From Fastidiosipila sanguinis (GTDB lineage Bacteria; Bacillota; Clostridia; Saccharofermentanales; Fastidiosipilaceae): 64,000 nt of DNA. The stretch covers positions 1,222,001 through 1,286,000 of the forward strand of contig NZ_CP027226.1 of NCBI RefSeq assembly GCF_002998295.1, written 5' to 3'. A program made the position numbers and the translations under genes. The notes beneath the pieces were generated by a model, which was not told the origin of the DNA, ran no database searches, and saw only the letters and a list, made by a program, of their open reading frames with translations. The number at the start of each line of letters is the position of its first letter. The stretch's first letter is position 1. Below, in pieces: positions 37,801-46,255 of this stretch.

Positions 37801-40473
37801 TTCAACACTCTTAATTGTTAGAGTACCATCTTCTTCAATAATTCCACTGGCAACTTTTTCTGTTAGATCTTTATCTTTATAAACTGACAATTCAGCCCCT
37901 GGCTCACCATTTGCAAATACTAAGTTATAGATACCTTCACTTATTGCAACAGCTTTAGCTCTATTCATTGGTACATTATCTGTCCAAGTTTTAGCAGTTT
38001 CATACATGCGCCAGTTATAAATTCTTAAACCACCCCAAGGACTACCATTATCTGTTCTTAATACATCTAATTTCCAGTCTTGAGCTGTTATAGGCTTGTC
38101 AAATATATGGCTAGTTACATGGTCCCAGTTTTTTCTTACGCTATGTGCTAGAACGTATTGACCAGTTTCCATGTCTTTGTAATAAATATCAAAGTCAGGA
38201 GTATTCATTAAACCATCGTTTACTGATTCACCACCCGCACCAGCATGATCTATGGCATAGCTTGCTATTGTACGAGGTTTATCGAGTCTAACTTCTACTG
38301 CTGCAGGTCCTCCGTGGTACCATTTATCTGCAGTATTATTGATTGTACCTGTAAGAATATTAGCAGCACCTTCAGCGTTACCTCCACCAGGAGCACTCAA
38401 TATGCTTGCTAATGGCATAATATTTTCAGGGTCTGGTTTTGCTGTTTCTGCATCTTCAACTTCCATTCCCCAATCAATTGCTTCGATTAATTCTTCAGAT
38501 CTTTGTCCATTTTCTCCAACTGCTACTACTTTAATATCAGAAGTTGTTCCTAAAGCATCTGCAGTTCTTAATAAATATGGTAGATATACATAATTTGAGG
38601 ATGAGGCATTAATAATTTGCCATTCTCCATTAATCTTTTGATAGACTTCATAAATCTTAGCACCATCTACTTTATTAAAATGTACTATAGCTTCTGCTTG
38701 AGTACTATTTGTCATTTGAATAGTATCAAGAACTAAGTTACTTGGTGCAGCAGGTGCAGTTTCATCATCGTATAAAGCTATACGACCAACGTTTAATTTA
38801 TAATTGCTATCAGCACTCTTACCTGTAATTCTGAAGGTAATAGCGTAAACTGTTTGTCCTGCCAATTCACTTAAGTCAGCTTTAGATAAGCCCCAGTTAT
38901 TTTCAGCTTTAAGTTCAAAGTAATGTAAGTTACTATAATCTGCTGATGTTGCTAATCCGACTTCAACCTTTTGATCGCTACTTTCTTTCAAGGCAACTTC
39001 AATTTTACTATTTGAAGTCATATTTAATTGTGTTGAATATAAATTGATTTGGCTTGTACCACCTTCTGAAACACTACCTGTGAAGGCTAAAGAAGTACCA
39101 CCGTTAAATGCGTCTTGGAAATCATAAGATCCAGCAATAGCATTAGCAGAATTATCTATACTCCAACGCCATGTTGGCATAACGTCTTGAACTGATCTAC
39201 CATTCCATTCTGCATCTAATGATTCTTGTCCATTGATAAACCATTTGCGTCCGTGTCCTGTATTAAAATCAGTACTGAAAGGCATACTTGTTATTGGAGT
39301 CTTGTCTGCTACAAATCTTGCAATACCGCTCCACTCTTGTGCATCATCAGCTGTTCTAGGATCATTTGTGTGACCTACCCAGAATTTTTGTTCTTGTACG
39401 TGATAATCTTCACCAGTTGATGACATACCTAGAATTGTATCAGGAACGAAAAGTCCCAATGATAATCTTGTCATGTTAGTTGAAGGATCTATCAAAGTAG
39501 CTTTCTTTTGGTAAGTATTATATGCACCACCTCTTTGAAGTTCCCAGCCGGCAAAAGCATTATATTTATTCTTACCAGCTCCTTCAAAAGCATTCATTGT
39601 ATTACTTATAGATGATGATCCCCAAGGGAAATCCATGAAATATGAGTCAGCAGGAGGGTTTCCTTCATCGTTGTTTTTAACTAGTCCTGAACCATATAAA
39701 CTGCTAGAACCATCATACCAAGTAATCTCTATTGGATAGCCGATCTCTTCAGCGTATTTATGCATGTACTGTAACCACTTATAGAAGCCTTCTGTAGAGA
39801 ATGAAGACTCTTGATTAATAAAGTAACCATCAAATCCATAATATTTAGCAATTTCTGCATATTTTCTAGCTACAGGATATGTACCGGAACCAGGACTATC
39901 TTCTTCCAAAGTCAATCTAGCCATACTTCCATCACTACCCCAGTTAAAGAAAATTGTACCGTACATTGGTACACCATTTCTGTGAGCAGCATCTGTAACT
40001 TCAGGGTTTGGAATAACACCATCCCAGAAGACCATATTATCTAACAATTGCCAGTTATCAAATGCATAGATCTTAAATCCTTCATCACCACCACCTACTG
40101 CTGAGTGACCTGGAGATGCAGAACTTAGATATGCTAAAGACATAACTTTTGCATCAGGATTCGCTAATGGGTTAACTTTACTACCCATAATTCTACTTTG
40201 TAGAGGTACTGATGCTTTGTGTATTTGGTCATATACATCACCAGTTGGTTCCCAATTAATAATTTTGTCTAGATCTATTTTTTTGTCTCTTGGACGAATT
40301 GAGTTATCTTGAACACTCAAATCTTCCTCTTCAGGTTCAGCAAAAGGTCCACCAGATTGAGCTGATAGCTTATCTGTGCCATTCCCTAAAACTAAACTTC
40401 CTATACCAAAACCTAATGCTAAAAATAAAGCAGCAGCTTTATGCATCAATTTTGGCTTATGTTTTTTACTCAT
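34837..40473 (-). CDS. Cell-surface GH85 endo-beta-N-acetylglucosaminidase, multidomain
   Basis: 1878-aa secreted enzyme that cleaves the chitobiose core of N-glycans. Signal peptide at about 1-38. The GH85 barrel spans about 85-430, with FDGYFINQES placing N220 and E222, the known catalytic pair of this family. After it come a GH85-associated beta domain, a galactose-binding-like domain (about 690-830), Ig-like bacterial domains, two F5/8-type C domains (about 1210-1300 and 1460-1620) and a FIVAR-like helical module (LTELYNNNVDKDLEGYTESS). A long Pro-Glu repeat, one membrane segment and KRRNNER end the protein. The sorting motif is degenerate (VTKTG, not LPxTG). Own promoter region; monocistronic. 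Confidence 0.93.
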   Translation of the reverse strand: MSKKHKPKLMHKAAALFLALGFGIGSLVLGNGTDKLSAQSGGPFAEPEEEDLSVQDNSIRPRDKKIDLDKIINWEPTGDVYDQIHKASVPLQSRIMGSKVNPLANPDAKVMSLAYLSSASPGHSAVGGGDEGFKIYAFDNWQLLDNMVFWDGVIPNPEVTDAAHRNGVPMYGTIFFNWGSDGSMARLTLEEDSPGSGTYPVARKYAEIAKYYGFDGYFINQESSFSTEGFYKWLQYMHKYAEEIGYPIEITWYDGSSSLYGSGLVKNNDEGNPPADSYFMDFPWGSSSISNTMNAFEGAGKNKYNAFAGWELQRGGAYNTYQKKATLIDPSTNMTRLSLGLFVPDTILGMSSTGEDYHVQEQKFWVGHTNDPRTADDAQEWSGIARFVADKTPITSMPFSTDFNTGHGRKWFINGQESLDAEWNGRSVQDVMPTWRWSIDNSANAIAGSYDFQDAFNGGTSLAFTGSVSEGGTSQINLYSTQLNMTSNSKIEVALKESSDQKVEVGLATSADYSNLHYFELKAENNWGLSKADLSELAGQTVYAITFRITGKSADSNYKLNVGRIALYDDETAPAAPSNLVLDTIQMTNSTQAEAIVHFNKVDGAKIYEVYQKINGEWQIINASSSNYVYLPYLLRTADALGTTSDIKVVAVGENGQRSEELIEAIDWGMEVEDAETAKPDPENIMPLASILSAPGGGNAEGAANILTGTINNTADKWYHGGPAAVEVRLDKPRTIASYAIDHAGAGGESVNDGLMNTPDFDIYYKDMETGQYVLAHSVRKNWDHVTSHIFDKPITAQDWKLDVLRTDNGSPWGGLRIYNWRMYETAKTWTDNVPMNRAKAVAISEGIYNLVFANGEPGAELSVYKDKDLTEKVASGIIEEDGTLTIKSVEAAGDTGLLYYVSKAKDKEASNKLNLRYTNTAKPVEIKEMTLNTEDMRKLYRQGEKLDLENASLDVTYINYEGKETKETLPLTNSHISIKTYDENKAGEQVLEVTLQGKLAGEITVEVLTDEQISERPIESLTFVKKPRNVYSVQEEFPRDDNGTIQIVRQGGLNDGVVSLDEKNEDGNYVVEITGYDPLKVGNQELSFKIEDKELTYTVRVNGANKEYLNQNINKLASVLEEDSIDEVDEKIISKAQNILSEAKKVSEDPLASQLSVNENNYNVEEIYNEINSIVGFLKDLSKGECQKLKLNKDMLSLDNIADSGYWTSSKDYVFDSNDNTEFMMHDSGNRIPENATLTVELPVAINLCELRILQGEGDKLDEGVIEYSVDGEEWNELAKLSGEREYKNTDLDLKAKAIRIRNTKEKSVWWRMADITMKGFYQKDGKTYKVSPVENITKPAGTSAEDVLAAFPSEVTVTDADGVETAVKVTWSFEGEYNSEIPGDYKVTASVELPDGKTKVITAVATIEEKKVDPEPEPEPTPVPEPEPQPEPEELTNVALNKTVLAEMGKNDDGQDITRPADNETAQYAIDGVAETKWCPGGNTTNGWFVIDLGKEYVLDSAKFINTRPFEAGAGKEYNTAAASIEILVAEDYTESDLNTRAFLDNDANWKAIGSFADNKEDEVEFKLFEDSEKVPARYVRVHVTNAGTPRWKAVRQNEVEIYGYEYKAVDKSALTELYNNNVDKDLEGYTESSSMAFKQALAEAKEVIDNAKASQDEVNAALAQLEEAINNLEVIPEPEPEPTPEPEPTPEPEPEPTPEPTPEPEPEEPAPSDPEEEDEVKYLVIDGKDQTFKLGSKEELVFRSNGDFDKFEDILIDNKVVDKENYTAEEGSTIVRLKSKFVNTLSKGDHNIQFVFNDGKSEVAKFSIVARDKWTPDTQPGKGVEKPGTNATTTTDKKASDVTKTGVAENSLYIVVGLSVVIMAAYVAKRRNNER
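35335..35440 (-). repeat. Pro-Glu-Thr low-complexity repeat in the GH85 gene
   Basis: Repeated codons for PEPEPTPEP-type units (GGTTCTGGTGTTGGCTC-like 18-bp phases on the plus strand) form a wall-spanning stalk. A shorter relative lies near 36180-36235 between the Ig-like and F5/8C domains. Repeat number may vary between strains. Confidence 0.8.
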
Positions 40474-40805
40474 ACAAAATCCTCCCTAATCTACAAGTAA
40501 AAATACTTTTTAATCAAATCTAAATTGATTGGAGCATTTGAATTTTATAAATTAACAATATTTATAAAATTTTCCTCATACAATCAATCACCAATTAGAT
40601 TAATTTACACAACAACATATTAAATTATAAACTTTTTTAATACATTTTCAACAATTTATTAATTTTTTCATCTGTATATCCCTGTATTCTTACCAGATTT
40701 CAAGTGATTTTAGCAGGTGTCCACCTTTATTTAGCTATTTATATTAAGCAAAATAGCAATATCATATAATTACTTAACAAATTAATTTTTCTTTTTAAGC
40801 AAAAC
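40474..40805. other. AT-rich upstream region of the GH85 gene
   Basis: No reading frame or RNA gene that I can support. It holds the minus-strand promoter of GH85: a strong ribosome site (AGGGAGGATTTTGT before the ATG) and, further up, a TTGATT / 17 bases / TAAATA pair that would fit a sigma-A promoter at low certainty. Confidence 0.4.
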
Positions 40806-40831
40806 AAAAGGGAGAAAAAATCTCCCTTTTT
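40806..40831 (-). terminator. Terminator downstream of the beta-glucuronidase gene
   Basis: AAAAGGGAGA and TCTCCCTTTT form a perfect 10-bp stem with a 5-base A loop. On the minus strand it ends in TTTTGTTTTG. It separates the GH2 gene from the GH85 gene. Confidence 0.85.
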
Positions 40832-40869
40832 AAATAAACCTATTTGAAATTATTTCCTTTTACCTACAC

Positions 40870-42672
40870 CTACCCCTTATAGCCAAAATCCGGCATACTA
40901 TTCCACCTCTCAGACAAGTATGTAGCTGCCATTTTAGGTTGTCTTTCTCTCGTAAAGACCCCCTTCCTATTACCCATAACTCTTTGAATACCAAACTTAG
41001 TTTGGAAATCTGCAAAGTTCCATAATTGCTCTCCAACGAAATTATCAAATTCATCAAAAACCTTACTATTCATCTTGTAATAATTCATTTGATACTCTTC
41101 ACTGAAAGGTTCGTTGTAAGCACTATGCATACCATTAATTGTGTCGGCTCCATATTCGGTGTACATGATTGGTTTATCGGGATATTTATCTACCCACGAT
41201 TGCAAATCTTCTCTAGTGAACTTCTCTGCTTGTTCCAGATCACCTGTTAATCCATACCAACCATAATATCTATTCAGACAAATAACATCGAACAATTCTG
41301 CATTCTTAGTAGTCTCAGGATTTGAATAACCTATCAAAACATTTGTACAAGGTCTTTTTTGTGGGTCTAAAGATTTTGCCAACTCAAACAAAGGCTTATA
41401 GTACTCCAATGAACCATCAATGAAATCTGCAGCTTCATTAGAAAGAGACCACATTACCACGCAAGCGTGATTCTTATCTCTTCCTATAAGTTCTTTAATA
41501 ACTTGCTCATGCATTTCCTTTGTCTTTAACTCTACCCAAGTATTTTCGCCCTCATTTCCAGTAGCTACATTAAATCCAAAATTTAGAATCAAACCTACTG
41601 CAGGAATCTCATCTATTACGACGATTCCTTCTTTGTCGCATAAACGCATCATTTCTTCTGAATAAGGATAGTGAGATGTTCTGAATGAGTTAGCACCCAT
41701 CTTCTTCATAAGTTTTAAATCCAGGACATTATAAGCCTCATTCAAACCTCTACCATTAACATAAGTATCTTCATGTTTACCGAAGCCCTTGAAATAAAAT
41801 AGCTTACCATTAATTAAGAATTCAGCATCCTTTACTTCTATAGTACGAACTCCAAACTCCTCTTCATAGACATCAATAACTTGCTCGGATTTAATCAAGC
41901 TTACTCGAGCAGTATATAGATATGCGTTCAAAGGTTCCCAGAGATTCACTTCTTCAATTCGAATGTTAGTTTCCTCAACTGATGAGCAAGCTACTAATTT
42001 ATCATCTTGATCTAGAATCTCTATTTTTATTTCATCGAAATCCCCATTAATCGCTACTTTTGTTCTGACATCAGCCACTTTAGCTTCTAAATCAATATCG
42101 TAGCTAATAGTTATATCATCTATATAATCTCTAGGAGTAGTATAAATCTTAACTGGTCTATGAATCCCTGCATAATTAAAGAAATCGAAATTCTCATCAA
42201 CTTTTCTTATTAACTTCCCAGAATCATCTTTGTACTCACTATAGTTTCCTACCGGTAAGCTTGTATAATCTAAAATATTTGAAACTTTAACTGTCAGTCT
42301 ATTTTTACCTGAAAGGACAAAGTCATTTATTTCCACTTCAAAAGGTGTAAATCCACCCTTATGATGACAGACTTCTTTTCCATTGACGTATACCCAAGCT
42401 TCATGAGTAACTGAACCAAATCTTAAAACTATTCTTTCATCGAAAAAACTCTTCGGTAAATTAAAGTCTGTCTCGTACCAAAAATAGCCGGAGTGCTGTC
42501 TAACCTTCAAGTCTAAAGTCTGATCGTTAAAGCTTCCAGGAACAGCCATATACTCATAATCTGTTAAGCTATGCTCTGGCTTAATATTTTCAGTTTCAAA
42601 ATCACATTTAAACTTCCAGATGCCGTCTAGACTTAACAAGTTTCTATAATTATTAACTTTTGGATACAACAT
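40870..42672 (-). CDS. uidA: GH2 beta-glucuronidase
   Basis: 600-aa cytoplasmic enzyme releasing glucuronic acid from beta-glucuronides. A GH2 sugar-binding domain (RQHSGYFWYETDF, NFDFFNYAGIHRPVKIYTTP), an Ig-like domain and the TIM barrel are in order. The acid/base Glu is in VMWSLSNEAAD and the nucleophile Glu in MYTEYGADT. The NxK motif that reads the uronate carboxylate is present in GNRKGVFTRERQPK, which favours true glucuronidase over galactosidase. An active-site loop is seen around LILNFGFNVATGNEGENTW. Downstream of the GntR gene, probably its target. Confidence 0.92.
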   Translation of the reverse strand: MLYPKVNNYRNLLSLDGIWKFKCDFETENIKPEHSLTDYEYMAVPGSFNDQTLDLKVRQHSGYFWYETDFNLPKSFFDERIVLRFGSVTHEAWVYVNGKEVCHHKGGFTPFEVEINDFVLSGKNRLTVKVSNILDYTSLPVGNYSEYKDDSGKLIRKVDENFDFFNYAGIHRPVKIYTTPRDYIDDITISYDIDLEAKVADVRTKVAINGDFDEIKIEILDQDDKLVACSSVEETNIRIEEVNLWEPLNAYLYTARVSLIKSEQVIDVYEEEFGVRTIEVKDAEFLINGKLFYFKGFGKHEDTYVNGRGLNEAYNVLDLKLMKKMGANSFRTSHYPYSEEMMRLCDKEGIVVIDEIPAVGLILNFGFNVATGNEGENTWVELKTKEMHEQVIKELIGRDKNHACVVMWSLSNEAADFIDGSLEYYKPLFELAKSLDPQKRPCTNVLIGYSNPETTKNAELFDVICLNRYYGWYGLTGDLEQAEKFTREDLQSWVDKYPDKPIMYTEYGADTINGMHSAYNEPFSEEYQMNYYKMNSKVFDEFDNFVGEQLWNFADFQTKFGIQRVMGNRKGVFTRERQPKMAATYLSERWNSMPDFGYKG

Positions 42673-42807
42673 AAATTCACCTCACGTCTTAAAACATGTT
42701 TATTTTATCGTTTGAAAGTAGTTATAGATTAATTATACACTGTAAAAATATTTACTTTGATAAAAGAGTTAAATTAATTTAAAGATAAGCAGACCTTTCA
42801 AAAACAA

Positions 42808-42844
42808 CAAAAATGGCTGCCTCCGAAAAGACAACCATTTTATT
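42808..42844 (-). terminator. Terminator of the gntR gene, copy 1 of a 37-bp repeat
   Basis: On the minus strand AAAATGGTTGTC pairs over 12 bp (two G-U) with GGCAGCCATTTT across TTTTCGGA, followed by a T-tract. The whole 37 bases, loop included, recur identically at 51443-51479 after nrdR. Confidence 0.88.
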
Positions 42845-42864
42845 ATTTTTTTACAAATTACAAT

Positions 42865-43599
42865 TTATCTATATTGTCTTGCTGTAAAAGCATAACGTTC
42901 TCCAATGTAGTAACACAGCACGTGATACAAAGGTTCATCATTTTCCAAATAAACATTACAGTTCATTAATAGAACAGGAGAGTTTATTTTAATATCTAAT
43001 ATTTCACTTATCTCTTCATCAGCTAAAACAGCTTCTAAGGAAACATCTCCATACTTAAGTTTCAAACCATAAACTTTCTCATAAACATCATATAAAGAAC
43101 TATTATCATCAATATATTTCTGAATATCTGGACACAAATCAGACCTTATATTGGTTATTTCATAAGCCATTATTTTTTCATCTGCATATCTAAGTCTTTT
43201 AACTCTATATACTTTGTCATTACCATTTAATTTCAAAGTTTGTTTAACATCAACTGCAACATCATCTGTCTTTTCAATCATCAAAAGTTCACTAGAAGGT
43301 TTTCGCTTTGATTTAAGCATTTGCTCTGTAAAGCTTTCCAAGTAATTTAAATTGTAGTCAAGTTTATTTACCTTTACAAAAGTACCTTGACCACGCTTTT
43401 TGTACACATAACCTTCACGTTCTAAGATTGATAAAGCTTTTCTTATTGTTGCTCGACTACAAGAATAAAGTTTACTTAACTCTAATTCACCTGGCAGGCG
43501 CTCACCTGCCTCAAAGGTAGAATCTGATATTTTATTTAAAATGTCCCTATAAATATCTTGATAAATATACCCTATATTACTCGCCATACTCATTATCAC
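42865..43599 (-). CDS. GntR-family regulator with UTRA ligand domain (HutC type)
   Basis: About 240-244 aa sugar-responsive repressor. The winged helix at about 10-80 (GERLPGELELSKLYSCSRATIRKALSILEREGYVYKKRGQGTFV) is followed by a UTRA effector domain. Start candidates are GTG 43599, ATG 43593 and ATG 43587; none has a Shine-Dalgarno site, because an A11 run fills the leader. TATAAT (43615-43620) suggests a very short leader. Flanked by terminators on both sides, so it is its own transcript. Likely controls uidA and/or the permease operon through the palindromes at 46.2 kb. Confidence 0.9.
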   Translation of the reverse strand: MIMSMASNIGYIYQDIYRDILNKISDSTFEAGERLPGELELSKLYSCSRATIRKALSILEREGYVYKKRGQGTFVKVNKLDYNLNYLESFTEQMLKSKRKPSSELLMIEKTDDVAVDVKQTLKLNGNDKVYRVKRLRYADEKIMAYEITNIRSDLCPDIQKYIDDNSSLYDVYEKVYGLKLKYGDVSLEAVLADEEISEILDIKINSPVLLMNCNVYLENDEPLYHVLCYYIGERYAFTARQYR

Positions 43600-43620
43600 T
43601 TTTTTTTTTTATAAATTATA
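43600..43620 (-). promoter_or_regulatory. TATAAT box and A11 tract directly before the gntR start
   Basis: On the minus strand the -10 TATAAT is followed by TTAT and eleven A residues up to the GTG at 43599. Transcription would begin within the A-tract. Homopolymer length could vary by slippage and change expression. No convincing -35 is seen. Confidence 0.5.
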
Positions 43621-43651
43621 TCATTGTTAAAGATAATATTTTAAATCAAAA

Positions 43652-43677
43652 AGAGTTGACCCTATAGGACCAACTCT
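43652..43677 (-). terminator. Terminator of the permease/TIM-barrel operon
   Basis: AGAGTTG pairs with CAACTCT with an inner CCTATAGG, and the minus strand continues TTTTTG. Lies 36 bases after the TIM-barrel stop. Confidence 0.85.
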
Positions 43678-43712
43678 TATCTATTCACGCTATATGAACC
43701 TATCTGAACAGA

Positions 43713-44555
43713 TTATATTGACATAAATTTGCGTGCAGCTTCTGCAACTGCCATTCTAGCCATATCATCCATTGCTGTCCCAACTGTAACTATATTTACA
43801 CCTGTTGATTTAAACGCTGAGAAGTTCTCCAAGTTAATTCCACCTTCTGCTAAAGTTGGTACTTTAACAGTTTCTACCAAAGCTTGAAGCCTCTCTTTTA
43901 TCTCATTAGGAATCTCACCTGCTGCAACACCTTCGTAGCTCATACCAGTCATCAAACCTATAAAATCTACACCTATTTCTTCCAGTCTTTTTGCGACCTT
44001 TGCAACCTCCTCTGGAGAATCAGCTGGTACACCAAATTGGTGCAGATCAGTTGATTTACCAATATAAGCATCAACATTCAATCCGAATCTATGTGCAGTT
44101 TTTACCCACTCTTCAATATCCATAAGATCTGATTTATGTGTATGAATTGAATCTGCACCTGCTAAAGATATTGTTCTAAAATCTTCATCAGTTACAATAA
44201 CTGGCATTAGTTCTGTAAAACTTCCAGGGAAACCTACTGTAATAAATACATCATCAGGAACTACCGATCTGACTCCACGAGTTACTTCGGCCATTTGAGC
44301 AATTGTAATCTCATGTCTTAGTTTTTCAGCTTCCCCCATCTCTGTTACGCCTTTATATCCTCTTGCCAAAGCTAACGCTGGATGATTAGGCTCTAAGATC
44401 TTAACTCCTGCATCTGTTACTGCTTTTGCCAAACGAGCATCATCTCCTGTAATACCTGTAGACATCAGAGTAAAGTTGTTATTATCTTTCAACGCTTTAG
44501 CAATCTTTGCTCTTCCTTTTTCTAACTTCAACTCCATATCTTTTTTTATATACAT
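43713..44555 (-). CDS. TIM-barrel enzyme of unknown reaction, partner of an EIIC-like permease
   Basis: 280-aa soluble (beta/alpha)8 protein. Strands are evident at NFTLMSTGI, GVKILEPNHP, DVFITVGFPGSF, ADSIHTHKSD, LNVDAYIGKS, VDFIGLMTGMSY, VPTLAEGGI and VNIVTVGTAMDD. The last two form the phosphate-binding loops typical of HisF-, KDPG-aldolase- and ThiG-like enzymes, so a phosphorylated sugar is a likely substrate. Lys and Asp/Glu candidates include HTHKSD and EPNHP. GAGGG stands 6 bases before ATG 44555. Co-transcribed with the permease 41 bases upstream. I cannot assign the reaction. Confidence 0.75.
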   Translation of the reverse strand: MYIKKDMELKLEKGRAKIAKALKDNNNFTLMSTGITGDDARLAKAVTDAGVKILEPNHPALALARGYKGVTEMGEAEKLRHEITIAQMAEVTRGVRSVVPDDVFITVGFPGSFTELMPVIVTDEDFRTISLAGADSIHTHKSDLMDIEEWVKTAHRFGLNVDAYIGKSTDLHQFGVPADSPEEVAKVAKRLEEIGVDFIGLMTGMSYEGVAAGEIPNEIKERLQALVETVKVPTLAEGGINLENFSAFKSTGVNIVTVGTAMDDMARMAVAEAARKFMSI

Positions 44556-44595
44556 AAATTCCCTCTTTTCTATTATTAATTATTAATTAACGAAC

Positions 44596-46203
44596 TTATT
44601 TTGCTTCATCTTTAATTAAACGCTTAGCTCTTAGGTTAGCCCAACTTGTCAATACGAAAGCTACAGCTATAGTAACTAACATTGTAATCACTAATTGTAC
44701 TGCTTTATTATTTGTAAGACCAGGAGCAACAAAGGTTGGAACATAGGCTGTACTCTTAATATCAAACATACCGACCATTGCACCACCTAAGGCTGCTGAG
44801 ATGATTGCTGTTGCAAATACTAATTTATTACCAAACATATATGGATATGCCGCTTCAACAAATGTACCAAAGCACATATTAACAGTAAAACCTGGTATAG
44901 CAGCTGCTCTTCCACCTTTTTCACGTGGGAAAACAATATTAGCTAAAGTAATACCTGCAGATACGCAAACTAGCCCAACTAAATCTATAGCACCTAAGAA
45001 ACTAAATCCTGTACTTTCCATTTCTAATAAAACAATTGGTAAAATTGCAGCATGGTATACACCACCAATAATCGCAAACCATATTACAGCTCCTACAAAC
45101 AGTCCAGCTAAAGTAGAGTTATATGCTAATATCTGGTCAATTATGTCTCTTATACCATTTCCTAAGAATGCAGCAACTGGAGATATAACAAACATTCCAA
45201 TAAATCCGGCTAACAAACCACCTAAAGCACCTGCTAATAAGTTACTTGTAGTTGTAGGTACTTTGTTTCTAAGACAAATAACCTCGACATAATAAACAAT
45301 TAAACCTGCAATAATACCAGTAGCTAGTCCACCAAGAACTCCGCCACCAGTTGATAAGGAACCTGCAATAATACCAGCTACCAAACCAACTTCGTCAAAG
45401 CCTGAAATTTGCTTAGCTCCTAATCCTGCCAAAATTATTGGTAATAATCCAATAATCGTAGAACTAATCGCACTAAATGATGCTTGCTCATTACCTGTAA
45501 CAGCTACAAGCCATTCATTTACACCACTGATTTGTCCTAAAGCAATCATCAATGCCATCGCAATAAATGCTGGCATGGCAGAGAACATTATTCCTCTAAT
45601 GTTGATTCTTTTCCATACGGATCCGCCAGCTTCACCAGAACTTGCAGTTCCTATTTGTGGTCTATATTTTTCACCTAAACTTTTTGCTATAGCAGAAATA
45701 TAAGCAATAGCTCTTGTTCTGCTATTAGTACCTGTAGTACCTGTAGAAGATACTACATTACATCCTGATGCCTCATATACACCCATTGAAGATCCACCAG
45801 AACCAGCTACTGGAATTTGTTTCGCTTTTGCAGCTTCCAAACTCTTCTTATTGTTTGAATTAGGATCTGAACTAACTGAAACTAGAGCATCAATCTTACT
45901 GTCTGAAATTAACTTTGCTAGCTTCGCATCTAATTCTTTAACAGCATTATTGATATTCTCTAAGCTATCTGATACTAAAACACTTATTTCTCCATTATCA
46001 TCAAGCGTATATAAATCAACTTTTGCTTTTGAACTAATATTATCAAATGATGTAGAAGCAGCAATAAACTGAACATATCCAAGCTCCAAATTTGCAGCTT
46101 CTGCTTGAGTTTTTATTTCACCTAATAACTTTTGGGGATCATTACCGCCTTGAGAATATAGGTTTCCTCCACTACTTCCCACGATAGCTATCTTCTTACT
46201 CAT
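44596..46203 (-). CDS. Two-part membrane protein: Gly/Ser-rich sensory domain plus EIIC-like permease
   Basis: About 535 aa. An N-terminal cytoplasmic domain of roughly 185 residues has MSKKIAIVGSSGGNLYSQGG, DALVSVSSDPNSNN and VAGSGGSSMGVYEASG. These look like nucleotide- or phosphate-binding loops, not a PTS EIIB (no conserved catalytic Cys) or EIIA (no catalytic His). The C-terminal 340 residues hold about ten membrane segments with Gly/Ala-rich helices like fructose-type PTS EIIC permeases. ATG 46203 is used (GAGGTAACT upstream). First gene of an operon with the TIM-barrel enzyme, under two palindromes. Confidence 0.7.
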   Translation of the reverse strand: MSKKIAIVGSSGGNLYSQGGNDPQKLLGEIKTQAEAANLELGYVQFIAASTSFDNISSKAKVDLYTLDDNGEISVLVSDSLENINNAVKELDAKLAKLISDSKIDALVSVSSDPNSNNKKSLEAAKAKQIPVAGSGGSSMGVYEASGCNVVSSTGTTGTNSRTRAIAYISAIAKSLGEKYRPQIGTASSGEAGGSVWKRINIRGIMFSAMPAFIAMALMIALGQISGVNEWLVAVTGNEQASFSAISSTIIGLLPIILAGLGAKQISGFDEVGLVAGIIAGSLSTGGGVLGGLATGIIAGLIVYYVEVICLRNKVPTTTSNLLAGALGGLLAGFIGMFVISPVAAFLGNGIRDIIDQILAYNSTLAGLFVGAVIWFAIIGGVYHAAILPIVLLEMESTGFSFLGAIDLVGLVCVSAGITLANIVFPREKGGRAAAIPGFTVNMCFGTFVEAAYPYMFGNKLVFATAIISAALGGAMVGMFDIKSTAYVPTFVAPGLTNNKAVQLVITMLVTIAVAFVLTSWANLRAKRLIKDEAK

Positions 46204-46225
46204 AGTTACCTCTTTCTTTGTGTGA

Positions 46226-46237
46226 TTGTATACACAA
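46226..46237. promoter_or_regulatory. Imperfect operator-like repeat, proximal
   Basis: TTGTATACACAA resembles the perfect palindrome 32 bases further out (TTGTACGTACAA): 9 of 12 bases match, including both outer TTGTA/ACAA ends. It lies 23 bases before the permease start. Probable second site of the UTRA-type GntR regulator. Confidence 0.5.
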
Positions 46238-46255
46238 ATCAATTTTATTTACTGT

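Noticed and set aside
46204..46242. Longer start of the EIIC-like protein at 46242
   Set aside because: The 13 extra residues overlap the operator repeat, and ATG 46203 has a ribosome site and begins the conserved MSKKIAIVG.
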